Source of the DNA: Ophioceras dolichostomum | Taxonomy: Eukaryota; Ascomycota; Sordariomycetes; Magnaporthales; Ophioceraceae | NCBI GenBank assembly: GCA_003049485.1 | Contig: PYST01000412.1 | Coordinates: forward strand, 6,370-30,877 | Direction: 5' to 3' | DNA: 24,508 nt | In this document: piece after piece, positions 1 through 11,645 of the stretch | Layout: the number at the start of each line of letters is the position of its first letter | How positions within the stretch are numbered: the stretch's first letter is position 1 | Position numbers and translations under genes: made by a program | Notes under the pieces: model-generated | The model's input: only the letters and a program-made list of their open reading frames with translations | Told to the model about the DNA's origin: nothing | The model's database searches: none

Positions 1-18
1 GGGGGGGGGGGGGGGGGG
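1..18. other. 18-base poly-G run at window edge
   Basis: The window opens with 18 consecutive G residues followed by ordinary mixed sequence. It is not a telomeric repeat, since there is no TTAGGG or CCCTAA unit. A pure G run at an edge is most simply a contig-end or low-signal sequencing artefact, though a real G tract cannot be excluded. Confidence 0.8.
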
Positions 19-671
19 TCCACGTTTCGGTCTGCAAGAGTAGGACAGGTCAGCTGCCAACAGCAATGTTTATTGGTGGTGCCTCCTACACCACCCTGTA
101 TGGCCTGTGACCAACCTTTCCCAGAGCGGCAGACGGGAGAGCGGCAGAGCGGCAGCAGGCTCTAGGGCTGGAGAAAATGGTTTCGGCCGTGGGCGATGAT
201 CTTTATCTTGAGCGCCTATTTTATGCATGCACATGCAACAACGGAGAATGCCGCAGAGAGGACGAATACGCAAAGCTAGACTGGTGGCGCCGGCAGCCTG
301 CCTTCCAGCTCGCACGGGAGAGGAGCCGCTGGTGCTTGTTCACACTCGCATTGGACGGAGCCTTATCTTCTAGCCGGACCTTTTCTTCCAAGGTGTGGTA
401 CACCAGATATATGATTGGCACACCATTTCCTCTTGCGTGCCGTGTCTTCCTACGCACGCAAGTACACAGTAGGTGGGTGTCTGAGACACCAATATCAGGA
501 GGATAGCAGGAGCGGGGAGGAACGCCAGCGCCGCGGTTCTCCGCGGCAGGCAGCCGGGGCAACCATCAGCTCTGCACTTTTCACGATCTAGACTCTGCGG
601 GAATTTTTTTCTCCTGAGGACTTGCCATCTTTCCTCGTGACCCAATTCTTCACTTCATCAGCCAGGCTGAC

Positions 672-698
672 CTGGCTGTTCTGGCTATTCTGGCTGTC
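672..698. repeat. 9-bp tandem repeat, three copies
   Basis: Three consecutive 9-mers, CTGGCTGTT, CTGGCTATT and CTGGCTGTC, form a short imperfect minisatellite. It lies in non-coding DNA and has no evident function. Confidence 0.7.
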
Positions 699-2904
699 CC
701 GGCAGGCAGCTACAAGGGGGCCTTCGGTCTACCCAGCTGCATCCGTCTTCATCAGTCATTCAGCTCTTCACCTTAGGGGCAAATTTGCAAGAACCGCGAA
801 GCGATATTCGTACTATACAGTATATTGGGTCCTGTAGCCGCCTGACTTTGCTCATTTATCAGAGATTTGCAGTCTTGTCTTGCGGTGTTACTGTTGCAAT
901 TCGCAATACGCCGAGGCCGGCAGCATCCGGTTGCCGATTGTGACACGGAGTACGGGGTTACCACGGTTCCACTTGGGAACCTGCGTGCCGTACGAAGCAC
1001 ATCGTAGCACATTCCGAGTATTTTGCGCTGTTGCCATCGTGCCACTGCACTGTCGTGCTGCCATCGGGAGTTTGCACAACATAACCACTGTCTCAAGTCG
1101 TCAGTTAGGGGCTGATTCGGCATCACTTCGATCGATGGGCTCAAGGTACTGTTGTGGCCTCGATTACATCTTAAAGATGCGTACAGCAGCTCAGTCAGGC
1201 TATTAACAGGTCAAGAAACACACCTACCTTATCTAAAGTTTGGAGCAGTGTACCAGAGATTCCCGTGCCCCAAAAAGCAGGGCCCATAATGTTTGCGTTG
1301 CTTTTTTACGAGACGCGTCGAACCTACAATCAGTATCTCTTCACGTATCGCCCAGAGACATGCGGATCGTCACATCCTCCAAGTCGAGTCTAGCGCAGAG
1401 CGGTATCACTGGTATGCCGGTGGCTGTCGATTTAAGGTTAAGGCAAGGCCAGATGATCGCACCCTGGTGCGGAGCCCCGAGAATTTTGCGTTTCTTTTGC
1501 CCTGCCCTTGGACGGAAGTGGCATAACAGATCATCATGTGTGAGGAGGTCCCGTAACTTAGTGGTAACTCAGTACCACCAGTTGAAACCGAGAGCGGAAG
1601 TAGAAGGCCACGATGTCGCACTTTGGGAGATGTGGCGCTCCTTCGTAGTCATCATTCATCAACAGCAGTGGCTTTCGGTTGAGAGAACGAGGAATTCTAT
1701 CAAGGGCCAAGAATGAAAAGGAATGCTTTGAGTCGTAAAAAGGCTGGGAAACGCTGATAGCCGGCTGCCCATTTTCTCGTCGCCCATGTTTTCGCTCAAC
1801 TTTTGGAATTCCATACAGGCTCGCGGCTTGTATCCTCGACGATACTTCAACGTCAGAGCCCACTTACTGGCGAACAGGATAGATTGTCAATCGTCGTCCA
1901 CCCATATAATCCCGAAACGCTTCCTTCTTTCATTCAGTGGGCCTTGTCTGACTAGTGGGAAATACTAGGTCTGTCGAGCACGACGTTCCGGGTCGGGGCC
2001 GAACATGCCGGAGGTGGACCTCGTGAGCTCCCTTAACCTAGACTTAGACGGGCGGAGCACACCACGTCCCTCACTCCGTACCCAGGCAACAGCAACTCCA
2101 TGACTTCCACTTGAGCGACGACGGGAGGGGACTCTTTCTTGCTATGCAACAACCATCCCACGAAGGGTTGAAGAGTTGAGAATGTCATCAGCACCCCTGA
2201 TTCGCGGCTTGTACGAGAGCGGAAAGGATCTGTGGCATAACATTAAACCTCTAGCTTTTCGATCTACAGTAGGTATGTAGATATAGGGGAGCACGGCGCC
2301 TTCACGCTCTGGTTCTGGATACACTCCATTCATCCACTTACCCTGTCTTCACTGTGGGGAACGAGGCCAGCATCCACCGGAATTTGATGCTTCCCGATCA
2401 TCACCAACACTTTCCACCAACCTCCACCGTTCCCAAACCAGCAAGCTCAACCTAAAACCCGAAACGCTGGGTCACTCTCCATCGAAGTCTCCTCGCCTTT
2501 CCACGCCGCCCTTTTGTCACTTGTTGAAGAGCAAAAGGAGTGGTCGAGGTTTCCTTCGATTGGCCCGTCCCGGAGAGCCGCAATCTCAACCCCCCGCATC
2601 TGCTGCCAGCTTTCCTTTTGGTGGAGTATTGCAACCTTGGGTAAATACGCCTTCTTCTTCGTCGCTGTGTCCCTCTCAATTTGATACTTGGGAGCGCTGA
2701 CGTGTATTTTTTTTGCACCCAACTTCACCTTTGTTCTCAGCATCTTGCTACTCGCCCACTGTGCATACGTGGCTGCTAGTCTACTACTAACTTAGCCTGC
2801 ATTTCCAAAGCGCTCGTTTGCCTCGTTAGTTGAGGTCTTACTTCGTCTTTGGCTCAGTCAACTCCATTTTCAAGGCATGGGACCTACACTTGATCGTAAG
2901 TGGG

Positions 2905-2927
2905 TAGGTACTGGGTACTCGTACCTA
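2905..2927. repeat. Inverted repeat of TAGGTAC / GTACCTA
   Basis: TAGGTAC at 2905-2911 is repeated in reverse complement as GTACCTA at 2921-2927, with a 9-base spacer. Further GTAGGTA-like units flank it. The same heptamer family recurs elsewhere in the non-coding parts of the window, for example at 14240-14249. Confidence 0.6.
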
Positions 2928-3327
2928 GTAGGTATTGTTGCTACCGTCTCGTTCACAAAATCGCTGATGGCCACTCATGATGGGCCAATGAAACACGACG
3001 CCAGAGATTCTTGTGAATGTGAGTGACGGGGTGATATAGTAACTACCTATGGGGTATCAATGCCGGGGAGTCCAACTCGGATTGCAGTGAACGCGTTGCT
3101 CTCGCCGTGTTAGCAACCCAAGAGCCAGCAGCACGGATAGCCTTGAAAGACTCGCGACAATGGCAGCAGAGAAAAGTTCATCCCGTTCATCCAACGAGCC
3201 GGGTCCGCTTTGCTATGAGAGCTGCGAGCTCCAGGAGTACCCGCTGGAAATGGATCCATTACGCGGAGGAATGAAAGGGCGGCGGGGAGGTCTAGGAGGG
3301 GCGGGAGGGCCTGGAGGACCACTTCGG

Positions 3328-3978
3328 TTAATAACCGCCAGGGCCAGCGGGAGGAGGTGGAGGTGGAGGGGGTTGAGGGCGACGCATACCGGGAGGACCG
3401 CCGGTAGGACCGCCGGGAGGACCGCCAGGAGGAGCGCGAGGGAGTTGGGGAGGGCCCGGAGGACCACCGGCGTAGCCGCCAGGTTCAGCGGGATAGCCAC
3501 CAGGTCCGCCAGGACAGTAGCCCTGGCCAGCGGAAGGTCCGCCAGGGCTGGGGGGATAGCCGTAGCCGCCACCAGCGGGAGGGGCGGGGGCCAGTTCGTC
3601 ATCGCCGCTATAGGTCGGGCCGTTGTAGTAAGATGAGACGCTATGGGATGAGCCCCTGCGAGAAGAACCGCTGCGGGAAGACCTGCTGTGCCGCGAGGAT
3701 CCAGAAGAGTGGGAAGAGCTGTGGTGGGAAGAGCTGTGGTGGGAAGAAGACGAAGAAGAAGGCTTGCCCTTCGGTTTGGTCTTCGATTTCGAGGAATGGC
3801 TGTCACGACTACTGTGCTTACGCGTGGACGTGGGGGACGAGGGGTACGAGGGGTAGCCGGAGCTTTGTCCGTACTCGCGCTGGTACGCTTTCTCCCCATC
3901 TATGAGGGGCCCAGCTGTTCTATTCCACGAACCCTGCAACCACTGGCCAAAAGACGAAGGAAGGTTATGCTTGGGCAT
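3328..3978 (-). CDS. Small intrinsically disordered Ser/His- and Pro/Gly-rich protein
   Basis: A 216-residue single-exon reading frame with a true ATG and a G at -3. The first 45 or so residues look folded or conserved, with several aromatics (FGQWLQGSWNRTAG) and mixed composition. Residues roughly 45-120 are dominated by Ser, His, Lys and Arg, with repeated SSHHSS-type units. From about residue 130 to the end the chain is Pro/Gly/Tyr-rich (PGGP, GGPPGG and a polyproline run). No signal peptide or membrane segment is visible. Such chains are common in uncharacterised fungal proteins; I do not recognise the family and assign no function. Oddity: just beyond the TAA the next frame continues with the same Pro/Gly/Arg-rich character to a TAG at 3213, so the C-terminus may be frameshifted (see findings). 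Codon choice in the N-terminal part supports this frame over the overlapping ones. Confidence 0.7.
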   Translation of the reverse strand: MPKHNLPSSFGQWLQGSWNRTAGPLIDGEKAYQREYGQSSGYPSYPSSPTSTRKHSSRDSHSSKSKTKPKGKPSSSSSSHHSSSHHSSSHSSGSSRHSRSSRSGSSRRGSSHSVSSYYNGPTYSGDDELAPAPPAGGGYGYPPSPGGPSAGQGYCPGGPGGYPAEPGGYAGGPPGPPQLPRAPPGGPPGGPTGGPPGMRRPQPPPPPPPPAGPGGY

Positions 3979-4871
3979 GACCCGCTGAAGATCAGCAGTA
4001 TCCTGATGTTAACGATCGATCGCCTTCGCTGGCTTTTAGGGGCTCCGCAAGGAGGAGAGGTGAAGAGATGGTTGGTTGACAGCCGGGTGCTGCTGTTTGA
4101 TCTAGATGTTGTTGTTGCGTAGTAGGTAGTGTGCTGGGTGTGGTGTGTTGAGGGATGAGAAGGGAAATCAGACCGAGAACCAGGGAGGGAGGGACCCTCT
4201 CATTAAGTAGTGTGGGAGGGAACGGCACGTCGTTGGAAGATAGCGACCAGTCAAGGGGCATCTGGAAGTCAGTTACGAGCTCATACGCATGCAGTGGTGT
4301 GCAGCGTGACAGGAGTTCAACCAAGATGCCGGCCGTGATGACGGGCCAGCCTCATCCGGTACTAACTTGCCCTCCCTCACATGAGAAAGGGCGTCCTTCC
4401 ACACGTGTTGCCGGAAAATTCTACTACAGAGTTTCGTGACGGCGAGAATAGACTTCACGGAGAGAATGGAGGCACAATTTCACAAAGCCAGTGACTGAGA
4501 TGTAAAGTGCATGCTTGACTGACAAAGACTCGAGGCACATAAAAATGCCCTGTGAAAGGCATGTCCTGCTAGCAGTAGAGGCTCTAGTATAGTACTGAAG
4601 CCCTCTAAAGCCATGTGAGATCGTCAACTATAGGGGGAAAAGAACAGAACAGACAAAGTAAATAGCACCAAACTGAGGTTGGGCTATTATCAGATCTGTA
4701 TGTACTGCAACATTATCCGGGATCACTAACAATTACAGCCCTACAAGACCCAGCCGCTACATGTAGTTACTGTACAGAACTGGTCACCTACCACGAGATC
4801 CTCCGCATCCTATCACTCACCCCTCATCCTCAACAACCTCCTTCGTGGCTAACTATGTAATTAATTCCTAC
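3979..4871. other. Intergenic region between two minus-strand genes
   Basis: This stretch holds the promoter side of the disordered-protein gene (just right of 3978) and the 3' flank of the GH55 gene (left of 4872). Open frames are short and none resembles a gene. A GTAGGTAGT element of the recurrent TAGGTA family occurs near 4122. No TATA box or polyadenylation signal could be assigned with confidence. Confidence 0.5.
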
Positions 4872-7592
4872 TTACGCCTCGCCCGAAGTGAACAAAGCAA
4901 CAGTATTAACGAACCCGTTCTTGTTGTCCTCATACCTCGCAACGTCCACCCCCGCAACAGTGATCTGGTTCCCCACGCCGACGGTGTTGAGGTTGTACAG
5001 GCTCACGCGCGAGCCGCCCTCGACGCTCATGATGCGGCCCTGGCACGTCTGGCCGTTGCCCTCCTGGCTGCAGCTGACGTTGTAGTTGTCGAAGAAGCTG
5101 TACAGCCCCGCGCCGTAGATCAGGATGTTCTCGCTGTCGACCGCCCGCAGGCCCCAGCCGCTCTCGCCGGTACCGAGGGTCGGGTCGTGGTATTTCGTGA
5201 CGGGCGGGAACGGGATCGTCGCGTCCGGGTTCGGCTGGTAGTACGCCGTCTCGGTCTGGATCTGGCCCGCGAAGATGTTGGTCGTGGAGATGAACTGGTA
5301 CTCGTACAGTTGGTGGTGCTCAACGCCGGAGCCCCAGAGCCAGATCGAGCCGGACGTGGACTCCACGAGCAGGCCCCGGCCCGCGTACACGGTGATTTGC
5401 ACGTTGTTCGCGCCGTCCTCGGCGTCGTGGTCGGCCACCCACAGCCAGCAGTTCTCGTTGAGCAGGTTTGACGCGGAGGCGGTGATGTGCATGGACATGA
5501 AGGCGGCGATGCACTTCGTGTTCAGATTCGCCTTGGTGATGACCGTCTCGGGCGTCTTGGGGCAGTCGGCCGCCTGCAGGTTCGACCCCTTGAAGCCGCC
5601 GATGCGCGTGTGCACGTCCCACATGCCCGAGGGCGTTGACGACGCCAGGTTCCACTCGATCAGGATCGCGCCCGCCTGCGCGCCGCGCGTCGACACCACC
5701 ATGTCGGTCCACTCGACGGCCGAGCCGGTCTGGCCGGGGGTCCCGACCTGCACGACGGGCTGTGGAGCAGAAGGGTTGTTGAAGAACTCGCCCTGAGACA
5801 AGATCACTGGCAGGGCCTCGCCGACGATGCGCGACCCGGCAGGCACGCAGAGAGTGCCCGTCACGACGTACACGCCGTAGTCGAAGAAGACGATCTTGCC
5901 CGTCTGCGCGGCGACGTCGAGGGCGTGCTGGAGCGCCGCCGTGTCGTCGGTCGCGCCGTCGCCCTTCGCGCCGCCGTCGCGCACCGAGATGAACTCCGAG
6001 GCGGGCACCGAGGCGAACTGCGGCCGCGACTGCGCGTAGTACGTCGTGCCCGACGTGAGGGCCGCGGGGCGCGCGAAGGGCGTGATGGGGCCCTGGAAGG
6101 CCGTCGGGCCGGTGGGGTTGTAAGCGTTACCCTGGCCCCAGCCGGCGATGGTGGTCGAGCCGGACGAGCCGGCGAGGAGGACGGCGTTGCTGGGACCCTG
6201 AACCGCGACGGGCACGTTCTGCAGCCGGACGTTCTCGATGATGAGCGAGTTCGCCTGGGGCGGGCTGATGGTCGCACTGCGGGCGGTGGCAATGCCCACG
6301 GGCGTGTCAATGATCTCAGAGTCGATCAGGACCACGGACCCGACTCCCGCGCGACCCGTGTCGGCGGCCACGCCGGACATGTCGATGCCGACGCCGCAGC
6401 TCCTGATGGACACGCCCGAGTAGGTCCATCCCCAGTCCCAGAGCTGGTTGATGGCCTTCTTGGCGCCGATGAAGGTCAGGTTGCGCATGGTGAACTGCTG
6501 GTTCCCCACCGCCATGCCGTCCGACCCGCCCTCGAACACCATGTCGCCGATGTAGCCGCCGCTCCCTTCCTCGATGAGCATGCCCTGGTGCTTCGTGTCG
6601 GACGCTGTCGACATCTTGACGTGGATGTTCTGCAGCGAGGTAGCCTGCGACGACGGCCAGTGCAGGGCCGCCACCTCGAGCGTCGCGGGCGCGCCCGTAA
6701 GGTCGATCACCAGGTTGCGGATCTGCCGCCAGAACACGTTGGTCGCGCCCCAGCCGAGCTTACCGTTGGACCCGTACGGGTTTGCGTCGAGGAGGAATCG
6801 GCTGGAGAAGGTGGACGAGGCCTTGAGGACGGGCGGGCAGTCGGGGTTGCCGTAGATCTGGGTGAAGTAGTAGTCGATGATAGGTCCCGTGATGAGGTAG
6901 GTTCCGGGCGGGAGGTACACCAGTGCGGGGGACACGGTGGTCGAGCTGCACACGCCGGGCGCGCACCGGCCGCCGGAGCTGATGGCGAGGTTGATGGCCG
7001 CCGTGTCATCCGTCACGCCGTCGCCCTTGGCGCCGAAGTCCTTGACGTTGCGGAAGACCTTGTAGGTCGCTGGGTCAGACACGTAGGGGGCGAAGCCCTG
7101 GTGCTTCATCTTGGAAAGCCAGTAGTCGGTGCATGCTGGCGGCGAGACGATCGTGCTGGAGCTCGTGGAGCTGGAGGAGCTGCTGCTGCTGCTCGTGATA
7201 CTGCTGCTGCTGCTTGACGTGGTGCTGGTGATGATGGAGCTGCTGCTGGAGCTGGAGCTAGTGGCAGTGACGGAAGTCGAAGAGGAGTTGTAGTACCCCG
7301 TCCCACTGTGGCTGGAGGAGCTCCTCGTGGTGTGGATAGTGGTGCTCAAAGTCGTGTAGATCGTGGTGCTTGTCGTTGAGTCGGTGCTTTCGCCCTCGAA
7401 CGACGACGTCGGGCTCGAGCAGGGCGGCGGAGGAGTCGACGGCACGGGGCAAGTGGTGACGGTCTTCAGGACCTTCACCGTCGTGACCGCATCCTCGTCG
7501 CCGCCATCATGGGCATGGGCATGTCTGACGAGGCTCAGGCCCGACAGAAGGGCGGAAAACGTAAGGAAAGACTGAAAAGAGTGGCTACGCAT
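4872..7592 (-). CDS. Secreted GH55 beta-1,3-glucanase (pectate-lyase-3 twin beta-helix)
   Basis: A 906-residue intronless frame with a clear ATG. Residues 1-27 form a secretion signal (hydrophobic core, predicted cut after AHA). Residues about 45-150 are an almost pure Ser/Thr region, probably an O-glycosylated stalk. Two homologous parallel beta-helix repeats follow. Each opens with the family hallmark: FGAKGDGVTDDTAAI at about 186-200 and GGAKGDGATDDTAAL at about 540-554. Later conserved blocks include ILIEWN (Glu646) and WGSGVEHHQLYEYQF (about 753-767). GH55 enzymes release glucose or gentiobiose from beta-1,3-glucan such as laminarin or fungal wall glucan. The catalytic Glu lies in the second helix; Glu646 is a candidate, but I cannot fix it without an alignment. 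Length fits secreted fungal GH55 plus the long stalk. No separate carbohydrate-binding module is seen. The GH55 assignment is strong; exo- versus endo-action is inferred from the family. Confidence 0.95.
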   Translation of the reverse strand: MRSHSFQSFLTFSALLSGLSLVRHAHAHDGGDEDAVTTVKVLKTVTTCPVPSTPPPPCSSPTSSFEGESTDSTTSTTIYTTLSTTIHTTRSSSSHSGTGYYNSSSTSVTATSSSSSSSSIITSTTSSSSSSITSSSSSSSSSTSSSTIVSPPACTDYWLSKMKHQGFAPYVSDPATYKVFRNVKDFGAKGDGVTDDTAAINLAISSGGRCAPGVCSSTTVSPALVYLPPGTYLITGPIIDYYFTQIYGNPDCPPVLKASSTFSSRFLLDANPYGSNGKLGWGATNVFWRQIRNLVIDLTGAPATLEVAALHWPSSQATSLQNIHVKMSTASDTKHQGMLIEEGSGGYIGDMVFEGGSDGMAVGNQQFTMRNLTFIGAKKAINQLWDWGWTYSGVSIRSCGVGIDMSGVAADTGRAGVGSVVLIDSEIIDTPVGIATARSATISPPQANSLIIENVRLQNVPVAVQGPSNAVLLAGSSGSTTIAGWGQGNAYNPTGPTAFQGPITPFARPAALTSGTTYYAQSRPQFASVPASEFISVRDGGAKGDGATDDTAALQHALDVAAQTGKIVFFDYGVYVVTGTLCVPAGSRIVGEALPVILSQGEFFNNPSAPQPVVQVGTPGQTGSAVEWTDMVVSTRGAQAGAILIEWNLASSTPSGMWDVHTRIGGFKGSNLQAADCPKTPETVITKANLNTKCIAAFMSMHITASASNLLNENCWLWVADHDAEDGANNVQITVYAGRGLLVESTSGSIWLWGSGVEHHQLYEYQFISTTNIFAGQIQTETAYYQPNPDATIPFPPVTKYHDPTLGTGESGWGLRAVDSENILIYGAGLYSFFDNYNVSCSQEGNGQTCQGRIMSVEGGSRVSLYNLNTVGVGNQITVAGVDVARYEDNKNGFVNTVALFTSGEA

Positions 7593-7710
7593 CGTGATGA
7601 TGGGAATATTTACACATACACGCTCGATGCGTGTATATGTAATGCTGGTTAGGTATTAACGAATGGACAGGAACGACAGACAAAGCTACGTCCCAGATGT
7701 GCGTGTCCCA

Positions 7711-7738
7711 GCGACGACGACGATGACGACGACGATGA
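7711..7738. repeat. (GAC)n-type trinucleotide repeat
   Basis: GACGACGACGATGACGACGACGATGA-type microsatellite with two GAT interruptions. It lies about 120 bp upstream of the GH55 start codon, in the promoter or 5' leader. Confidence 0.8.
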
Positions 7739-9443
7739 TCGGACTAGGGTCTTGAACAAGAGTGACGAACGTAGATCCCCCCCTCCTCTCTTACGGGGAA
7801 GGGCGGCAGACGAACGCCATTTAATAAAACGGAAAGAAAAAGCAACATGCGCGTAATTCCGCTAGATCGTCCAGCTCACCTCCCCTGCTCACTCGAGGCT
7901 GGAGGAACTGTCTGCCTTCGGCCAATACGACAGACGCGAGCACCCTGGCAGATAGGGTTGCCACATCGGCGGTGCACTGCCGTGGTGCCGATCATGTTAC
8001 TTTTGGAACTGCTCTCCGTTTTGCCGCCCCTGGTCCTCTCTCGGGTGAGGAAATATGGAATAGCGCCATCTCAATGATGCCAGCGTGAAGCCTACGACCC
8101 AAGAAAAGGAGGCTTTCTCCAATCTCGGCCCAGCGTCACAGCGACCGATGGTGTCGTCTTTCGCTTATTCTGGGCAGGTCTTGGTGTGCTCGGCCCTGAA
8201 GCTGGACAGGGATTGGGAGGGGGAATGCAACCCCCTGGGCGATGCGGAGGGGGGGCACAACACGGGCGGTGCCTGGCAGGAAATGGCAGGTCAACAGGGC
8301 TCTTCTTCGGGCTTTTGGACCCAATGGGCTGCTCACTGGCCCCGCGACTGCCAATCAGAAGAAAGCTGGCGAGAGCTTAATCTTACTTGTGCCTGGAAAA
8401 AGGGGGCGATTTTTAGTGCGTGGGTTCGGCGCCGGACCCCGGGACGGCGCTGCGCCAAGCTGGTGAGGCGAGAGTTTAGTGAACAGTTAGTCCGAGGAGT
8501 TTGTGTCGGAGGGGTCGATAGACTGATGGTGTGCTCGAACAAAAAGGGACGCGCTCTTGACTGTTGGCAGCTGGCAAAATTGCTGTCCCATCATCAATCG
8601 CGCGAGTCGAATATGATGCCGCTAGCCAACAGTTGATGAAGGGAATTTCGGCATTTTTGTTGTTGATGTCGGGATTTCGGAAGAAGAAGTTCGGTGGTGA
8701 CGATGGTTTTTGTCGCTTCTTTGTGTGTTCAGTGTCTTTTTTTTTCCGGATCGTTGGCAGCAACAGCGACATCAGCCAGCAACCTTTGGATGATGATCAG
8801 CTCATCAGATGGCTGTGTGATCACTGTGATGCAGGTCCTTCGATGAGCCAATGCCAACTATCGCGTCGCCACGTGCTTCCTCTCAAGGGTTCACGATTTA
8901 CCTTGCACACCCATCGATCGCGAGTGGCAGCTTGGGTACGAAGAACAAACGAGGGGGACAGTGGGGCGCGAAGGTGGGCTCAACTCGTATTACTGGTTCC
9001 CGGTTGACGCCTGAGACCCGGGGCATTGTCGTTGTCAGCCACCTGCGACGTTTCTTTCATTTCCCAAGTGCCCTCTTCTTGCAGGTACAATACCTACACG
9101 AACTCCCACACGACGCCCATCACACCCGATTGGACTCGCTGATTTTGACACCTACCTGATTGCAGTGCTCTGTTTGGTCCTGTTCTCGCCCCCGCACAAA
9201 GGCTATTGCATTCTATTTCCCTTTATTTTACCCACAGCCAACAGCACAATGGTGCAGTAGTTCAGTCGCGGCGCCACGGTGGAGGAATAAGGGGTGGCGG
9301 ACGAGTGGGTGGGGGCCAACGCATGTGCTCATGTTCCCGCTTGCCTGCTGTAGCCTGTGCTGTTAGTACTCGTAGCGTGAAGGTGGTCTGTAGGGCCGAG
9401 CGACATTTGACGTGCCCACACTAGCCCGTCCTCGTGTATTCCT

Positions 9444-9463
9444 ACCGCCGCCGCCGCCGCCAC
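9444..9463. repeat. (CCG)n trinucleotide repeat
   Basis: About six CCG/CGC units ending in CACC, in non-coding DNA. Confidence 0.75.
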
Positions 9464-10080
9464 CCCGGTCCCCTGAAACGTGCTACCGCCGGTGGGATTC
9501 GGGGCGCAGGGCCGAAGAGAGTGCCGCATGCACGCCGGCGGCGGCCGCTCGCATCATCAAAACTTGAAAAACAGCGACGTGAGATCGGACACACGACACA
9601 TAGTGGCGAGGCGGGGTCCAGGAAAGTCCGAAAATCACCGGATGGTGAGCAAAATGAGACGAGGAAGGGAAAGAGGGAAAGAGAAGGAAGCAGGATGGAA
9701 GATTAGTACCATGATGAGAGGGAGGAGCTTGAGTGCTGACGGGATAGATGAATCGGACTTTCTGCCCCTGAGCCTGGCACGTCCGGAAAGCAAGCTCGCA
9801 GTTAAATCATCCGCATCGGGGAGGGAGATATCACGCTACACCGTAGTGATGTCTCGTATCCGCTTCTACTACTTTGATGGACAACTCGGCGGCCGCGGAC
9901 CTTGTAGTATGACGAAAGATTTCCAGCGACGTCCATCGATATTGCATTCCAAAAAACCCGAACTTTATATCTCCCCGAGCTCCACGTCTGTGATGTCTCC
10001 GTTCACGGCTGGGTGCGACCGTCACGAGGTGAGCTTTAAAGGCTTTAAGTTGGACTCAGTGAAGTCGCCTCATCACGCTA

Positions 10081-10095
10081 GCCGGCCGGCCGGCC
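10081..10095. repeat. GGCC-based self-complementary run
   Basis: GCCGGCCGGCCGGC is its own reverse complement and forms a perfect 14-bp palindrome. It is probably incidental in GC-rich intergenic DNA. Confidence 0.7.
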
Positions 10096-10222
10096 TGCGA
10101 GTGGGAACTAACCGGAGACCGAGAGGATGACATCAGGGAAGTTGGCAGATGCTCTGACCTGATGACATGGCTCTAGGTGTTTAAAAGGGGTGGATAATTA
10201 CTGTGAGGTTGTCGTTGGGGCT

Positions 10223-10241
10223 GGCAGGCCGGAGGCCTGCC
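10223..10241. repeat. Perfect 8-bp inverted repeat (hairpin)
   Basis: GGCAGGCC and GGCCTGCC are exact reverse complements separated by GGA, giving a compact GC-rich stem-loop in non-coding DNA. No T-run follows directly and the setting is eukaryotic, so I do not call it a terminator. Confidence 0.6.
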
Positions 10242-10658
10242 CGTTTCGTTCTTCCAGCCGGGACTGAGCCTCACCGTCCCAAGGAGGGGCTTGGTCAAGG
10301 GGATCGAATTTTGCCTCGAGGCATTCCGATAACGGCACTTGGGGCGGCGCGGTTACTTGAGTATCGTCGGGCAGAGACTTCAGACGGAGGCAGGTGGGTC
10401 ATCGTCTCGCATGTCGACCCTTGAGCGGGCGTGCAAGCCTGTGTGGTGCCGGTGTGGAACGTCGGCTCTTACTCTCAATCATCAGACATGAACACCATTC
10501 AAGCGAGGGTGAAAATATACCATGGCTGAAGTGGTATTGAATATGTAGAACGTGGTGGAATCTATCCTTTTCTTTTTGGGTTTCCTTTTTTATTTTTCCT
10601 GTCTGAATTTTCCATAACGTTAACGTAGTTATCTAAAAAAAAAATTCCCCCTCTTTAT

Positions 10659-11645
<987 letters not shown>

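Larger units (their letters stand above)
19..3212. other. Intergenic region without a recognisable gene
   Basis: About 3.2 kb in which every open frame is short (the longest about 158 codons, opening on TTG rather than ATG). The translations lack domain-like composition, signal peptides or membrane segments. I looked for tRNA A/B boxes, long inverted or direct repeats and transposase or reverse-transcriptase motifs and saw none. Base composition is mixed, without the strong AT bias of heavily RIP-mutated repeats. The right part presumably contains the 3' flank of the minus-strand gene at 3328-3978. Confidence 0.6.

Noticed and set aside
1240..1716. 158-codon plus-strand frame
   Set aside because: Opens on TTG; translation looks random, with no domain or signal peptide.
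5925..7217. 430-codon plus-strand open frame antisense to the GH55 gene
   Set aside because: Mirror of strong third-position GC bias in the real gene. Arg/Gly/Val/Ala-rich translation without domain features, while the minus strand encodes a complete recognised enzyme.
8085..8636. 183-codon plus-strand frame
   Set aside because: Opens on GTG, irregular composition rich in Trp and Cys, no conserved features.
9480..10130. 217-codon plus-strand frame (GTG at the left end, first ATG at 9528)
   Set aside because: Arg/Lys/Ser-heavy, no recognisable motif, no codon bias like the neighbouring genes and no convincing splice partners. Length is possible by chance in this composition; RNA-seq could overturn this.
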